Below, piece after piece: positions 20,101 through 27,269 of a stretch of 64,000 bases of DNA. Source of the DNA: Euleptes europaea (taxonomy: Eukaryota > Chordata > Lepidosauria > Squamata > Sphaerodactylidae). The notes beneath the pieces were generated by a model. The model worked only from the letters and a program-made list of their open reading frames with translations, searched no databases and was not told the DNA's origin. A program made the translations under genes and the position numbers. Within the stretch, counting starts at the first letter, position 1. Every line of letters begins with the position of its first letter. The DNA lies in contig NC_079318.1 of assembly GCF_029931775.1 (NCBI RefSeq), forward strand, positions 26,178,159-26,242,158, given 5' to 3'.

Positions 20101-22545
20101 CCACTTTATTTAGAATAACTGAAATTCACCACCTCTGAAAGAGGCCAGTGCCTAACAAGCAAGGTAGATAAATAGCAATTTTTAAAAAAATTTTTTTATT
20201 TAAATTGATTTTTTTAATAAAATGCTTTCTGAGGAAAATCTATCTAAAGATAGTTTTCTATCAAAGATACATTATGGTCCAAAGGTTATTAATCAAGAAA
20301 TAAGGATTAGTTTTTGATTATGTAGCATGAGGCTGTATACAGATGCAATGTTTATATTTTTTGGGTAAATGAATTACATTAATCCATTCACAATGTCATG
20401 CTCTTCCAGAGTTTTCTGTTAAGATTATTTTAGGCAATTTTTCTATCTAGAAGATATTATCACAGATGCTTGGTTTTGCAGTTCTCCAAACTGTGAATTT
20501 GTGTCTGCACAGATAACATGCTTCTTCTTCTCAACAAAAATGTTATAAAATAAACATACAAATTGAGAAAAAGACCTTAATCCCATTGCTCCTTTGCAAA
20601 TCTATGTACACAGACTCAACCCCTTACCTCTTAAGTGCCAAGTTCAATAAATAGAAGATTGACTGGAGTGGGATAGACTTGCACAAAGAGCTAAGTGTGA
20701 GGAGGGAGGGGCAAGCAGTAAAAATGTAGATTTATATCATGTAGAAAGCCATGGTATAATTCTAGTCTTACTGACTAACAATTTAAATTGTGATTTAAGT
20801 CAATTTGATTTAAATCAAATTCACCCTGCTAACAAGGCATATGTGCTGAAGAAAAGGAACTCTGAAATACAGAAAATCTTAGGTTCTATTTCAGGGAGCC
20901 AGTTATCTGAAGTATATGTACTTGGTGGATTGGTATTCAAACCCTTGAAACACCAGAGCATCCGAGGGCAGACTCACATATATATGTTCTTCCTACACAG
21001 ATAATGTCTCAAGGGGGGTGGGGAAACCAGCCTGCAAATAAGCACACTTTGTATTATAAGCACAGATAAGTTTATGAATGTATCAACTTCTGGAACTCTA
21101 AGCGCATGGCATAACAAATACTTTGCAAGTGACAGCACAAACAGCAATATGAAAAGCAGCCTCTCTAGACTCTTCCATGTAGGAGGTTTTCGGGTACACG
21201 CTTTGTGGTAAGGCTTTGTTCAGACAACCTTGTCACGAAACTTACTAGGTGACCTTGGGCCAGTCCACTGTGCCCCAGCCTAGCTTACCTGACAAAAGGT
21301 TGCTGAGAAAATAAAAGAGGAGTGCAGATCCGTGCACGCTACCCTGAGCTCCTTGGAGAAAGGGCGTGGGACGCTAATGCACTAAACAATAAACAAATAA
21401 CAGACACAGAGTGTCTTTCCCGCTGCACAATAAACATACTCCCACATCTGTATAATTCACAGTGGGTAGCCGTGTTAGTCTGTCTGCAGTAGTAGAAAAG
21501 GGCAAGAGTCCAGTAGCACCTTCAAGACTAACAAGAATATTTTCTGGTAGGGTATGAGCTTTCGTGAGCCACAGCTCACTTCTTCAGATACCTCTTCCGA
21601 AAGCTCATACCCTACCAGAAAAAATTCTCGTTAGTCTTTACGGTGCTACTGGACTCCTGCCCTTTTCTACTACTGCAGACAGACTAACACGGCTACCCAC
21701 TGTGAAGATCATTCACAGTGGGTAGCCGTGTTAGTCTGTCTACAGTAGTAGAAAAGGGCAAGAGTCCAGTAGCACCTTAAAGACTAACCAAAATATTTTC
21801 TGGTAGGGTATGAGCTTTCGTGAGCCACAGCTCACTTCTTCAGATACCTCTTCAGAAAGCTCATACCCTACCAGAAAAAATTCTTGTTAGTCTTTAAGGT
21901 GCTACTGGACTCTTGCCCTTTTCTACTACTGCACAGAGACTAACATGGATAAGTCTGTCTGCAGTAGTAGAAAAGGGCAAGAGTCCAGTAGCACCTTAAA
22001 GACTAACCAAAATATTTTCTGGTAGGGTATGAGCTTTCGTGAGCCTGCGGCTCACGAAAGCTCATACCCTACCAGAAATTATTTTGTTTGTCTTTAAGGT
22101 GCTACTGGACTCTTGCCCTTTTCTACCCACTGTGAATGATCTTCATGGAAGGCACCACATTTAGCCGTACAGAATGGAAACCCATCAACCTCGTGAAGAA
22201 ACTGGCACAGGTGCAGACAGACATCATGTTTCTCACCAAACGCACAAGACTCCACATCTGGAGTGAGCCGAAAGGCTTTCCAAAGCAAAGGGCCCGGTTT
22301 TTTGGAGGGCAGCCCCTGAATCCCACGCAACCAGGCGCGCAGTACCAGACGTAACGCCTCGGGCCTTGCCCAGCAGGCGTTGGAGGGAAGAGGGGACCGA
22401 ACCCAGGAACCATTGCAGACCCTCAAGCATTAGCAGCCGGGTTCAGAGGCCGGGACGGCGATCGGGTGTGTGTGTGTGTGTGAAAGACCAGCTGCGTCCC
22501 TTACTTTTTCTCCGGGCGGAGCTTCTTCACTCTAGACGGCTTCAT
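5163..22545 (-). CDS. RBM34: RNA-binding protein 34 (whole gene, 11 coding exons)
   Basis: RBM34 is a nucleolar RNA-binding protein with two RRM domains, thought to act in ribosome biogenesis. Eleven exons join with matching phases and GT-AG introns to 1,254 nt including the stop, about 417 residues, close to the roughly 430 of the human protein as I recall it. Residues 1-170 are a divergent basic leader containing the conserved VGQVASSL and QPVYVAVP blocks. RRM1 spans about 171-268 (RNP2 TIFVGNLP, RNP1-like NAYVVF). RRM2 spans about 274-349 (RNP2 SIFVGNLP, canonical RNP1 KGFGYVLF). The tail is lysine-rich and ends KKKFKKHK. The start is the first ATG of a G+C-rich first exon in an AAGATGA context. 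The neighbour upstream on the same strand is ARID4B. No lesion was seen in any exon. Confidence 0.95.
5729..5815. mobile_element. Truncated hAT MITE, TAGGGTTGCC family
   Basis: It has the left end (AGGGTTGCCAGCTCCGGGC) and about 85 bp of body to CTTCAGTGGGGTATA, then stops where the inverted-repeat element at 5816 begins. The right half of the MITE is not found on the other side of that element, so it is not a simple interrupted copy. Confidence 0.65.
5816..6436. mobile_element. Foldback-type element with inverted arms, interrupted by a SINE
   Basis: The left arm (about 5818-5865, containing TTTATTACAGGCTAAAATC) and the right arm (about 6389-6435, containing GATTTTAGCCTGTAATAAAT) are inverted complements. 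A second inverted pair lies inside: GGCCTTCTTCAGTGGTCA near 5957 against TGACCACTGAAGAAGGCC near 6074. A Sauria SINE (6104-6387) splits the right side. It has no coding capacity and its superfamily is not determined. Confidence 0.65.
6104..6387 (+). mobile_element. Sauria-type tRNA SINE with BovB-like tail
   Basis: The tRNA-derived head GCAGAGTGGTAAGCTGCAGT is followed by the B-box-like TTAGTTCGATCCC, then the conserved body (CAAGGTTGACTCAGCCTTCC, AGGTCGGTAAAATGAGGAC). The tail GGGATGTGACGTCACCCCAT and GGGGACCTTTACC is shared with BovB LINE 3' ends, which mobilise these SINEs. The first few bases of the head are missing. Confidence 0.82.
8065..8183 (-). CDS. RBM34: RBM34 exon 10: core of RRM2
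   Basis: 119 nt between the acceptor GCTTACAG and the donor GAG|GTACGT. It encodes DDDTMRDHFSECGTV and the RNP1 octamer KGFGYVLF, the main RNA-contacting strand of RRM2. It enters after two nucleotides of a split Asp codon and ends in phase 0. Confidence 0.95.
8551..8593 (-). CDS. RBM34: RBM34 exon 9: RNP2 of RRM2
   Basis: A 43-nt microexon between TTTGTAG and ATG|GTAAGT. It encodes HDNKRSIFVGNLPY, which contains the RNP2 motif of RRM2, plus the first base of the next codon. It is too short to show as an open frame on its own; identity rests on the RRM motif and on phase continuity both ways. Confidence 0.93.
8685..8748 (-). CDS. RBM34: RBM34 exon 8: end of RRM1 and linker
   Basis: 64 nt between TCAATAG and TCT|GTGAGT. 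It encodes NGTEFANGFHIRVDLASQST, matching the conserved NGFRIRVDLA end of RRM1 in this family. Its first base completes an Arg codon from exon 7, and it ends in phase 0. Confidence 0.93.
8944..9027 (-). CDS. RBM34: RBM34 exon 7: RNP1 of RRM1
   Basis: 84 nt between TTTTTTTCAG and ACG|GTAATC. It encodes QKVHPNRKYVNAYVVFKEEC, in which NAYVVFK is the RNP1-like strand of RRM1, and continues to the helix AAVNALR. The donor is slightly off consensus but phase and protein continuity are exact. Confidence 0.93.
9330..9490 (-). mobile_element. tRNA-derived SINE fragment
   Basis: Read on the minus strand it gives CTGTGGCTCTGCCAGAGCAT, a B-box-like GGTTCAGACCCTGG, GTGAAAGACCTCTAC and CTGGAGAGTTGCTGCCAGTC. 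These match the body of the better copy at 23592-23804. It is diverged and therefore older. Confidence 0.7.
9848..10306 (+). mobile_element. CR1 LINE 3' end
   Basis: Classic CR1 3' sequence: ATATGATAACCATCTTCAAG, GGCTGTCATACAGAGGATGG, AGAAGGTCGGACCAGAACCA, AGGAAGAACTTCCTAACAGA, GAGGCTGGATGGCCATCTGT, GGGGGTTGGACTAGATGACC, ending GATTCTATGA. It is 5'-truncated and internally shortened before the terminal unit. It inserted opposite to the RBM34 reading direction. Confidence 0.9.
10513..10556 (-). CDS. RBM34: RBM34 exon 6: RRM1 loop insert
   Basis: A 44-nt microexon between TTTCTTTTAAG and ATAAA|GTAGGT. It encodes IPAEDTLSKKLAAIK, nearly identical to IPAEGTLSKKLAAIK as I recall it from the mammalian protein. 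It supplies the insertion between beta-strands of RRM1 and restores phase between exons 5 and 7; without it the two do not join in frame. Confidence 0.92.
10557..11493 (-). other. RBM34 intron 5 (0.94 kb)
   Basis: No exon recognised. It contains a (TC)n-(CA)n microsatellite at about 11087-11120 (CTCTCTCTCTCTCACACACA) and unassigned sequence either side. Confidence 0.6.
11494..11553 (-). CDS. RBM34: RBM34 exon 5: helix 1 and strand 2 of RRM1
   Basis: 60 nt between GTTTAG and TTG|GTAAGC. It encodes MLKVFFKEYGQIESVRFRCL, matching KSFFKEYGQIESVRFRSL of the family. It starts and ends in phase 0. Confidence 0.94.
12190..13190 (-). mobile_element. L2-like LINE 3' region, split by a CR1 fragment
   Basis: Read on the minus strand it contains GTTCAGAAACTTCAACTGGT, GCAGAATGTTGCAGCCAGGC, TTGACCTTTAAACCTTATAT and GGAATTCTCTCCCCAGAGAG, landmarks of lizard L2/CR1-clade LINE 3' regions. 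Its A+T-rich tail is at about 12190-12230. A CR1 end (12285-12440) interrupts the tail. The copy is dead, with disrupted frames. Confidence 0.65.
12285..12440 (-). mobile_element. CR1 LINE 3' terminus
   Basis: Reverse-complement CR1 end: ATAGAATCATAGAATTATAG, AGAGTTGGAAAGGACCACCA, GGTCATCTAGTCCAACCCCC, CTGCACAATGCAGGACATTC. Only about the last 150 bp are present. Confidence 0.88.
13333..13537 (-). CDS. RBM34: RBM34 exon 4: basic linker and RNP2 of RRM1
   Basis: 205 nt between GTCAAG and CAG|GTAAGT. It encodes an acidic-to-basic linker (YALDKTDEDEMEKE, KQKKMQINVAKEML) and KRTIFVGNLPVGCTAQ, which contains RNP2 of RRM1. The first base completes an Arg codon from exon 3, and it ends in phase 0. 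Confidence 0.95.
14028..14275 (+). mobile_element. tRNA-derived SINE
   Basis: The A-box-like GTAGTGGTTAAGAGTGTTGG and B-box-like GGTTTGAATCCCCAC are followed by a body with TTGCTGGGTGAACTTGGTCC, CTCTCAGCCTAACCTACTTC and CAGGGTTATTGTGAGGATAA. The tail has AAATAAATAAAA. This is a common lizard tRNA-SINE type. Confidence 0.78.
14405..14625 (-). mobile_element. Diverged SINE 3' part
   Basis: The minus strand contains CAGTGGTGACCTTGGGCCAG, CCTCGTAGTGTTGTGACAGT and GCTCCTTGGAGGAAGGCCAG, then an A-rich tail. It matches the body of lizard tRNA SINEs in diverged form; the head is missing. Confidence 0.5.
14842..14978 (-). CDS. RBM34: RBM34 exon 3: basic N-terminal region
   Basis: 137 nt between TTCTAAAAG and CAG|GTAACT. 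It encodes ETKKRKHTEEEI and KNMKKAKKKVLSPAEARLAS, a lysine-rich nucleolar-type segment aligned with the human KKTKRNEEE and KKVKAKKKH region. It starts in phase 0 and ends with two bases of an Arg codon. Confidence 0.93.
17205..18078. mobile_element. Non-autonomous hAT-superfamily element (874 bp)
   Basis: The termini CAGGGATGGGGAACCT and AGGTTCCCCACCCCTG are inverted repeats, flanked by the perfect 8-bp target duplication TTCTAGTG (17197-17204 and 18079-18086). No transposase is encoded. The interior is G+C-rich with a polypyrimidine tract (about 17685-17810). That tract is the opposite-strand counterpart of the one in the hAT element at 2112-3155, though the termini differ. A short GGGGTTGCC...GGCAACCCT hairpin lies at 17933-17976. 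Long open frames across it on both strands are compositional artefacts. Confidence 0.9.
18505..18715 (+). mobile_element. Old 5S-derived SINE
   Basis: TTAGTATTTGGATGGGAGAC matches 5S rRNA, followed by CACCAAGGAAGTCTAGGGAT and the SINE body (GGAAGGCAACGGCAAAGCAC, TCTTGCCTTGAACATCCTGT, GTTGTGACTTGATGG). It is more diverged than the copy at 400-626. Confidence 0.65.
19534..19705 (-). CDS. RBM34: RBM34 exon 2: conserved N-terminal block
   Basis: 172 nt between TTTAATAG and AGA|GTAAGT. It encodes EDYIVGQVASSLC, LVRLFSAP and QPVYVAVPR, matching EDYRLGQVASSLF, LASLFSSL and QPVYVPVPK of human RBM34. The first base completes a Lys codon begun in exon 1; it ends in phase 0. Confidence 0.94.
20160..20828. 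mobile_element. hAT-like DNA element with GATTTAAATC-type end
   Basis: It ends ATTTAAATCAAATTCACCCTG and begins CAAGGTAGATAAATAGC; the termini are weakly inverted (CAGGGTG against CAAGGTA). The perfect 8-bp duplication CTAACAAG flanks it (20152-20159 and 20829-20836). The right end matches a widespread reptile repeat type whose terminus is CAGGGTGGATTTGATTTAAA. It is A+T-rich and non-coding. Confidence 0.72.
21183..21400 (+). mobile_element. Diverged tRNA-SINE body
   Basis: ACTAGGTGACCTTGGGCCAG, CAGCCTAGCTTACCTGACAA and GTTGCTGAGAAAATAAAAGA match the body of the 14028-type SINE, ending CACTAAACAATAAACAAATA. The tRNA head is unrecognisable. Confidence 0.55.
21464..22136. repeat. Tandem run of three near-perfect hairpin (foldback) repeats
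   Basis: Three units lie in a row (about 21464-21706, 21712-21943, 21953-22136). Each is an inverted repeat with arms of roughly 80-120 bp, for example GTGGGTAGCCGTGTTAGTCT facing AGACTAACACGGCTACCCAC, and GGTAGGGTATGAGCTTTCGT facing the complementary CGAAAGCTCATACCCTACC. Loops are about 30 bp or, in the third, a few bases. Units share most bases with each other, so they are recent or homogenised. A fourth copy sits at 22905-23087. They look like a non-autonomous DNA element with long inverted arms; I cannot assign the superfamily. Confidence 0.85.
22505..22545 (-). CDS. RBM34: RBM34 exon 1 (coding part)
   Basis: 41 coding nt: MKPSRVKKLRPEK plus two bases of the next Lys codon, ending AA|GTAAGG. 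The ATG is at 22543-22545 in an AAGATGA context. The N-terminus is short and basic, as in the mammalian protein. Assignment rests on phase continuity with exon 2, G+C-rich promoter context and a strong donor; sequence conservation at the N-terminus is low. Confidence 0.85.
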
Positions 22546-22780
22546 CTTCGAGAGGGAAACGCTCCCGCGGTCCCTCGTCGCCAACCCGCTTCCGCATCAA
22601 GCGCACACTTCCGGTCAAAATGCCCCCCCCCTTCTACTTCCGACTCTCCGCAATCCCTTTCAATGCCCGTTATGGAAGACGAACGCGAGCGCCCTCTGCC
22701 GAGTTGAGGAGGACACGTTAGCCCGGTTCAGAGGAAAGTGACGCACGCACGCACGCACGGGGGGGGGGGAAGAGTGAGAT
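22546..22780 (-). promoter_or_regulatory. RBM34: RBM34 promoter and 5' UTR, CpG-rich with ETS-type site
   Basis: The stretch just upstream of the RBM34 ATG is the most CpG-rich host sequence in the window. It contains ACTTCCGGT (22607-22615), a canonical ETS/GABP site, and further TTCCG cores. No TATA box is evident. This fits a housekeeping TATA-less promoter; the start site cannot be placed exactly. A (CGCA)n run and a G run (about 22741-22770) mark its far edge. Confidence 0.65.
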
Positions 22781-22904
22781 TCCTGTGACGGTTTTTTTTT
22801 GCCGTTATCAACCCCGTGGCGCAGAGTGGTAAGCCGCGGTACTGCAGTCCAATCTCTGCTCACGACCTGAGTTCGATCCCGACGGAAGTTGGTTTTAGGT
22901 AGCC

Positions 22905-23087
22905 GAAAAGGGCAAGAGGCCAGTAGCGCCTTAAAGACGAACAAAAATGTTTTCTGGTAGGGTATGAGCTTTCGTGAGCCACAGCTGAGCTACCAGAAAA
23001 AAAATTTTGTTAGTCTTTAAGGTGCTACTGGACTCTGGCCCTTTTCCACTACTGCAGACAGACTAACACGGCGACCCACTGTGAATT
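22905..23087. mobile_element. Hairpin element with 8-bp target duplication
   Basis: It has the same family as the run at 21464-22136, here inside a SINE and flanked by perfect AGGTAGCC duplicates (22897-22904 and 23088-23095). The 8-bp duplication suggests hAT-type or similar cut-and-paste insertion. The left end is shortened compared with the intronic copies (starts GAAAAGGGC); the right end CACTGTGAATT is complete. Confidence 0.82.
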
Positions 23088-23200
23088 AGGTAGCCGGCTC
23101 AAGGTTGACTCAGCCTTCCATCCTTCTGAGGTCGGTAAAATGAGGACTGCTGATTTTGTCACTGACTCTTTCTATCTATGCATAGCAAGTCCTTGATATG

Positions 23201-23394
23201 TAGAGTTGCCAGCTCTGGGCTGGGAAATATCTGGAGAATTGGGGGGTGTCTGGAGCCTGGTGAGGAATGAGGTTTAATTCCATAGGTTCCACCCTCCAAA
23301 GCAGCCATTTTTTTCATGGGAACTGATCTTGGTTGTCTGGAGATTAGCGGTAATAGCCGGAACGCCAGGTGCTCCCTGGAGGTTGGCAACCCCA
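23201..23394. mobile_element. hAT MITE, TAGGGTTGCC family, with perfect target duplication
   Basis: It starts TAGAGTTGCCAGCTCTGGGC and ends GAGGTTGGCAACCCCA. It is flanked by TTGATATG (23193-23200 and 23395-23402), a perfect 8-bp target duplication. The copy is about 10-15 percent diverged from the family type by eye. Confidence 0.85.
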
Positions 23395-23591
23395 TTGATA
23401 TGGCAAAGGCATTTTGCTCTTCCCAGATCAGTCTGCCACCTTATAAGCAAGACATTATGGGGTTGGGAGGGGCCACGGTTGCCAGCATCTTTGCAGCAAT
23501 CTTGAATCTGTTGAAAGAAGACCATGGCTTCCGTCATGGGAGTAGCAGGACGGGTTGGTTTATGATAGCATTAGCAGGCTGTGTGCTCTGC

Positions 23592-23804
23592 TGGGGAGGG
23601 GCTGTGGCTCAGTGGTAGAGCATCTGTTTGGCATGCAGAAGGCCCCAGGTTCAATCCCGGGCATCTCCAGTTAAAGGGACTAGGCAAGTAGGTGATGTGA
23701 AAGACCCCTGCCTGAGACCCTGGAGAGCCGTTGCTGGTCTGGGTAGACAATACTGACTTTGATGGACCAAGGGTCTGATTCAGTATAAGGCAGCTTCATG
23801 TGTT
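23592..23804 (+). mobile_element. tRNA-derived SINE, well preserved
   Basis: The A box is in TGTGGCTCAGTGGTAGAGCA and the B box in CCCAGGTTCAATCCCGGGC. The body holds GTAGGTGATGTGAAAGACCC, CTGCCTGAGACCCTGGAGAG, GACTTTGATGGACCAAGGGT and CAGTATAAGGCAGCTTCATG. It is the best copy of this family in the window; others are at 9330, 33478, 38195 and 60550. Confidence 0.88.
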
Positions 23805-24437
23805 CAAGGACCCAGGTTGCTGGGGGTAAAGGGGAGATGACTGGGGAAGGCACTGGCAAACCACCCCGTAAACAAAATCTATGTAGGAAACGTCGGGATG
23901 TGACGTCACCCCATGGTTCAGGAATGACTCAGTTCTTGCACAGGGGACCTTTACCTTTTTCATCAATTTGCAGCAAATAAAGTGGCTGGCTAGTTTCCGA
24001 TGGCTCAAGCTTGCTAGACCTAATACCTGTTTACAGGAACCAATAACACCTCCTTTACCATCTTGGGCTCCTCTATTTACGAGTCATCCAATTTAATACA
24101 TGCCTTCATGTGCCAACAGTGCCCTTCGACTGTCCATGTTGGACAAATGTGTCAGTTCCTATGAGAGATAATCAATTAATATTAATCTGATGTAAGAATC
24201 CAAAACATTCAGAAACCGGTGGGTGAATATTTTAATCTTCCTGGACATATTGTTGCAGATCTGAAAGACACTGTTCTACCCAAAAACAAAAACAACCCTT
24301 CAAAGATAATATATAACGTGAAAGTGCTAAATGAGAACTCATCAAGAAATTCAATACGACCTTTCATGCTTGTTTAAACAGAGACCTGGGTTTCCTTATT
24401 CTCTGTAACTTCTAATAGCACAACAGGACTGTCGGGA

Positions 24438-24525
24438 GTGCTTTGATTGTGGGATCCTGCCATGGCAGGGGGTTGGACTGGATGGCCCTTGTGGTCTCTT
24501 CCAACCTTGTGTGATTTTTGTGGTT
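24438..24525 (+). mobile_element. CR1-like LINE 3' terminus
   Basis: GGGATCCTGCCATGGCAGGG, GGGGTTGGACTGGATGGCCC and TGTGGTCTCTTCCAACCTTG are the conserved terminal CR1 unit. A matching variant sits at 48637-48765. Confidence 0.75.
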
Positions 24526-25149
24526 TGAGGACCTACTTTTTAGAATCTCTAATTGGCTCTCCTTAACATGTTGTATTATGCTGTGTCCCTTTATTGATGT
24601 CAGTTTTCTCATGCTTCAGCCAACTTCTAAAATTAGTTGTTGTTTATCCTACTTAATTACACATTTTGCTTATCTGCACCACATGAGACAGATGCTGGAA
24701 CCTCTGAACTCTCATCATCCATTATGTATAGCTACTTTTTCTAAGCGCATTATTTCTATCTTTATATTAAAACATTCTCAGCCTTTGAACTTTAAACTTT
24801 ATGGTGATAACTAATTTACAGAGCTCTCTCAGTCTTGGCCCTTTCTCCTCTTGCTCAGGCCCCAATTGAGGAGAAATAAAAAATGGGTGTTAGTTTGTCT
24901 AATTCCTGGCTCCTCCCAGGAACTACAACACAATCAGTTTTTTTTATTATTATTGCCACATCCCTTTTAAAACAACAAAATGTTAAGGTCATTATACATA
25001 ATCTCTGAGGTGTGCTAGTCTCTTAATAACACACGCACGTTGAGTGTATTTAAGTTCTGGTGTGATCGCCATCAACAGTCTTCCTGTTATCCTCTCCCCC
25101 TCTGTCTCAAAGCATGTCTTAGGTGCAGTCTCTTGTTCTCTGTGCCTCT

Positions 25150-27260
25150 CAGCTGCACTGTCCTCCCTCTTGGTCCTCATGTGACTGAGAGTCCCTTCCT
25201 ATTCTCTCTTGCTGATCTCTCGAGTGGTTGTTGGTGTGCCTGTTACCATAGTCTGTGCCCTCACCAACTGCTTCTTTTGTTTTCCTTAGGTGTATTTGGT
25301 CCCTTCTTGGTACTCGGCCACTATCCAGTTGCCCCTGGTATGATTGTTGGTTTCCTGGCTGAATTACTGCTGCTTTGTGCCAGATTCCATTTTGCTTTGT
25401 TAATGGTTGAATTTGCACTGTTTCCTGGTTGTAGGTCAGCAAGATCTCTGGCTAACTTTAATACAAGGCCTGTCTTGGTTGGTGCTGTCTCTAGGGTTGC
25501 CAGCTCTGGGTTGGGAAATACCTGGAGATTTTTGGGGGTGGAGTCTGAGGAGGGTGGGATTTGGCGAGGGGAGGGATTTCAATGCCATAGAGTCCTATTG
25601 CCAAAGTGGCCATTTTCTCCAGGGGAACTGATTTATATCACCTGGAGATCAGTTGTAATAGCGGAGATCTCCAGCCACCACCTAGAGGTTGGTGCTGTCT
25701 CTAGGGTTGCCAGATCTGGGTTGGGAAATACCTGGAAATTTTGGGGGGTGCAGTCTGAGGAGGGCAGGATTTGGCAAGGGGAGGGATTTCAATGCCATAG
25801 AGTCCTATTGCCAAAGTGGCCATTTTCTCAGGGGGAACTGATTTATATCGCCTGGAGATCAGTTGTAATAGCGGGAGATCTCCAGCTACCACCTAGAGGC
25901 TGGCAACCCTGTCTCCTCAGTTCACCAAAGCATATCTCTGTAAACTTTGGCTGTAGTAACCTTCTTGAGGGTAAAAGGGTCTTGGTTCTTTTGCTCATTA
26001 GCTGTTTGCTGGACTTGAGTTTAAGCCTTGAGATGGAGTGTTTCTATGATCTAGGAGGGACCCTGCAGCTTTTGCTTCTCTTAAGTTTCCTCATGGTTTT
26101 TACTGCTGACTCAGCTTTGCCATTACTTTGAGAATATCCAGGTGGTGATGTAATGTGATCAAAATCCCACTCCTTACTGACCTTCTAGAATTCCTTCCCT
26201 ACAAATTAGGCTGCACTGTTGGAGCAAGACTGTATTTGGTATCCCATAGCACACACAGTGTGCTTTTATCTTGCATGTAACTGTTTTGGCTGAAATATCT
26301 GGTAAACAGGCCACTTTCCACAAATTTGAAAAGTAATCTTCAATAATCAGATACTCATCTGCCCAGCTGAACAAATCTACTCCCACTTTTACCCAAGGTC
26401 TCTATGGAATGTCATGCTGTATTAACGTTTCTTGAGGTTGACGGTCTTCCCAAGACATAAACACATCACGTTTATTTCATTGCTCATTCATTCGTGGCAA
26501 ATAAACGGCTTCCCTGGCCCAGCACAGAACCCTTCAGTTCCCAAGAGCTTCCAGTATTACTGCGCTTTCTCTTCTGAAGAAGATGCTGTTCTGTACACAA
26601 AGCTCATCTTGTATCTGGAAGAAAGGTGTTATCCCTTTTGGAAAATTGTCTTTTGTTTTTGGCCAGCCTTGCAATATCATGTTTTAGTCTCTGGAGTATG
26701 TTGTCATCTTCTATTTGCCGTTGAATTTCCCTTAGCCTTCCTTTCCTCTGGAATGGGCAGATACTGTACCATATTAACAGTTTCTACTGAGCCCTCTTTG
26801 ACTGCTTCTGGTAACTATGCTATTATTAGGGTATCTCCCAGCACTGGGTCTCTGCCTGGGCAGCAGTTAACCTGTGTAGATCATACTTCTGCAGATGCAT
26901 CATCATGTGCTGTAGAGTTTTGGTTCCCCATATATTTCCATACGGTCAGTCTGTATCCCACAAATAAACTGATGAAATTTCTCCATTCCAAAAAGAATGG
27001 CAAATATTTTTCATTTTAGGTGTAGCCCTTTTCTGTTTCTGACAGGGCTCTGCTTGCAAATGCAACTAGCTGACCTCCTCCTTGTAACATGGAAGTGCCT
27101 AGACCTGTCTTTGATGCATCACATTGCAACTTCAGTGTGGTTCTCCGGGGTAATAGTACTTCAAAATAGGGGCAGTTGTAATAATCTTTTGGAAAGCCTC
27201 TTAATGTTGGTCAAACCACTCCCATATTGCATCGCAAGGTGTCACCTATCTCAGTTGTCT
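25150..27260 (-). mobile_element. Ty3/gypsy retrotransposon fossil (pol remnant)
   Basis: A decayed LTR-retrotransposon pol region on the minus strand. Recognisable parts in order are an RNase H-like segment (about 27000-27250), integrase core with SNLWKVACLPD and a following AKTVTCKIKAH segment (about 26174-26390), and an integrase C-terminal segment ending PRRDQIHLRKTKEA (about 25150-25440). It is broken many times (more than ten) and no LTR is recognisable. Two hAT MITE copies (25492-25910) lie within it and a SINE abuts it, so it is older than both. The 363-codon plus-strand frame at 25040-26131 is antisense to this fossil. Confidence 0.72.
25492..25910. repeat. Tandem pair of TAGGGTTGCC hAT MITEs, 210-bp period
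   Basis: Two units (25492-25701 and 25702-25910) share CCATAGAGTCCTATTGCC, AAAGTGGCCATTTTCTC and GGGAACTGATTTATATC. The flank GGTTGGTGCTGTCTC is repeated at the junction, where the first unit lacks its terminal CAACCCT. This indicates tandem duplication through the GGTTGG microhomology rather than two insertions. The units differ at roughly 6 percent of positions. Confidence 0.85.
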
Positions 27261-27269
27261 TTCTTTTAG

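Larger units (their letters stand above)
19706..22504 (-). other. RBM34 intron 1 (2.8 kb)
   Basis: It holds a 669-bp hAT element (20160-20828), a SINE remnant (21183-21400) and a run of three hairpin repeats (21464-22136) that comes within 370 bp of exon 1. The final 370 bp up to the donor are G+C-rich and carry a (GT)n tract at 22466-22482. Confidence 0.7.
22810..23965 (+). mobile_element. Sauria SINE split by two insertions
   Basis: The head (22810-22904: CCCCGTGGCGCAGAGTGGTA, GAGTTCGATCCCGACGGAAG) is separated by a hairpin element (22905-23087) from the middle (23088-23147: CTCAAGGTTGACTCAGCCTT). The middle is separated by about 660 bp of other repeats (23148-23806) from the tail (23807-23965: CTGGGGAAGGCACTGGCAAA, GGGATGTGACGTCACCCCAT, GGGGACCTTTACC). 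The three parts together cover one complete SINE. Confidence 0.85.

Noticed and set aside
23592-23665. Possible functional tRNA gene (A and B boxes present)
   Set aside because: The segment lacks a foldable acceptor stem by eye and continues into a conserved SINE body shared by several other copies in the window.
25040-26131. 363-codon plus-strand open frame with hydrophobic stretches
   Set aside because: It runs antisense to a Ty3/gypsy pol fossil and then through two copies of the TAGGGTTGCC MITE; composition and content are explained by those repeats.
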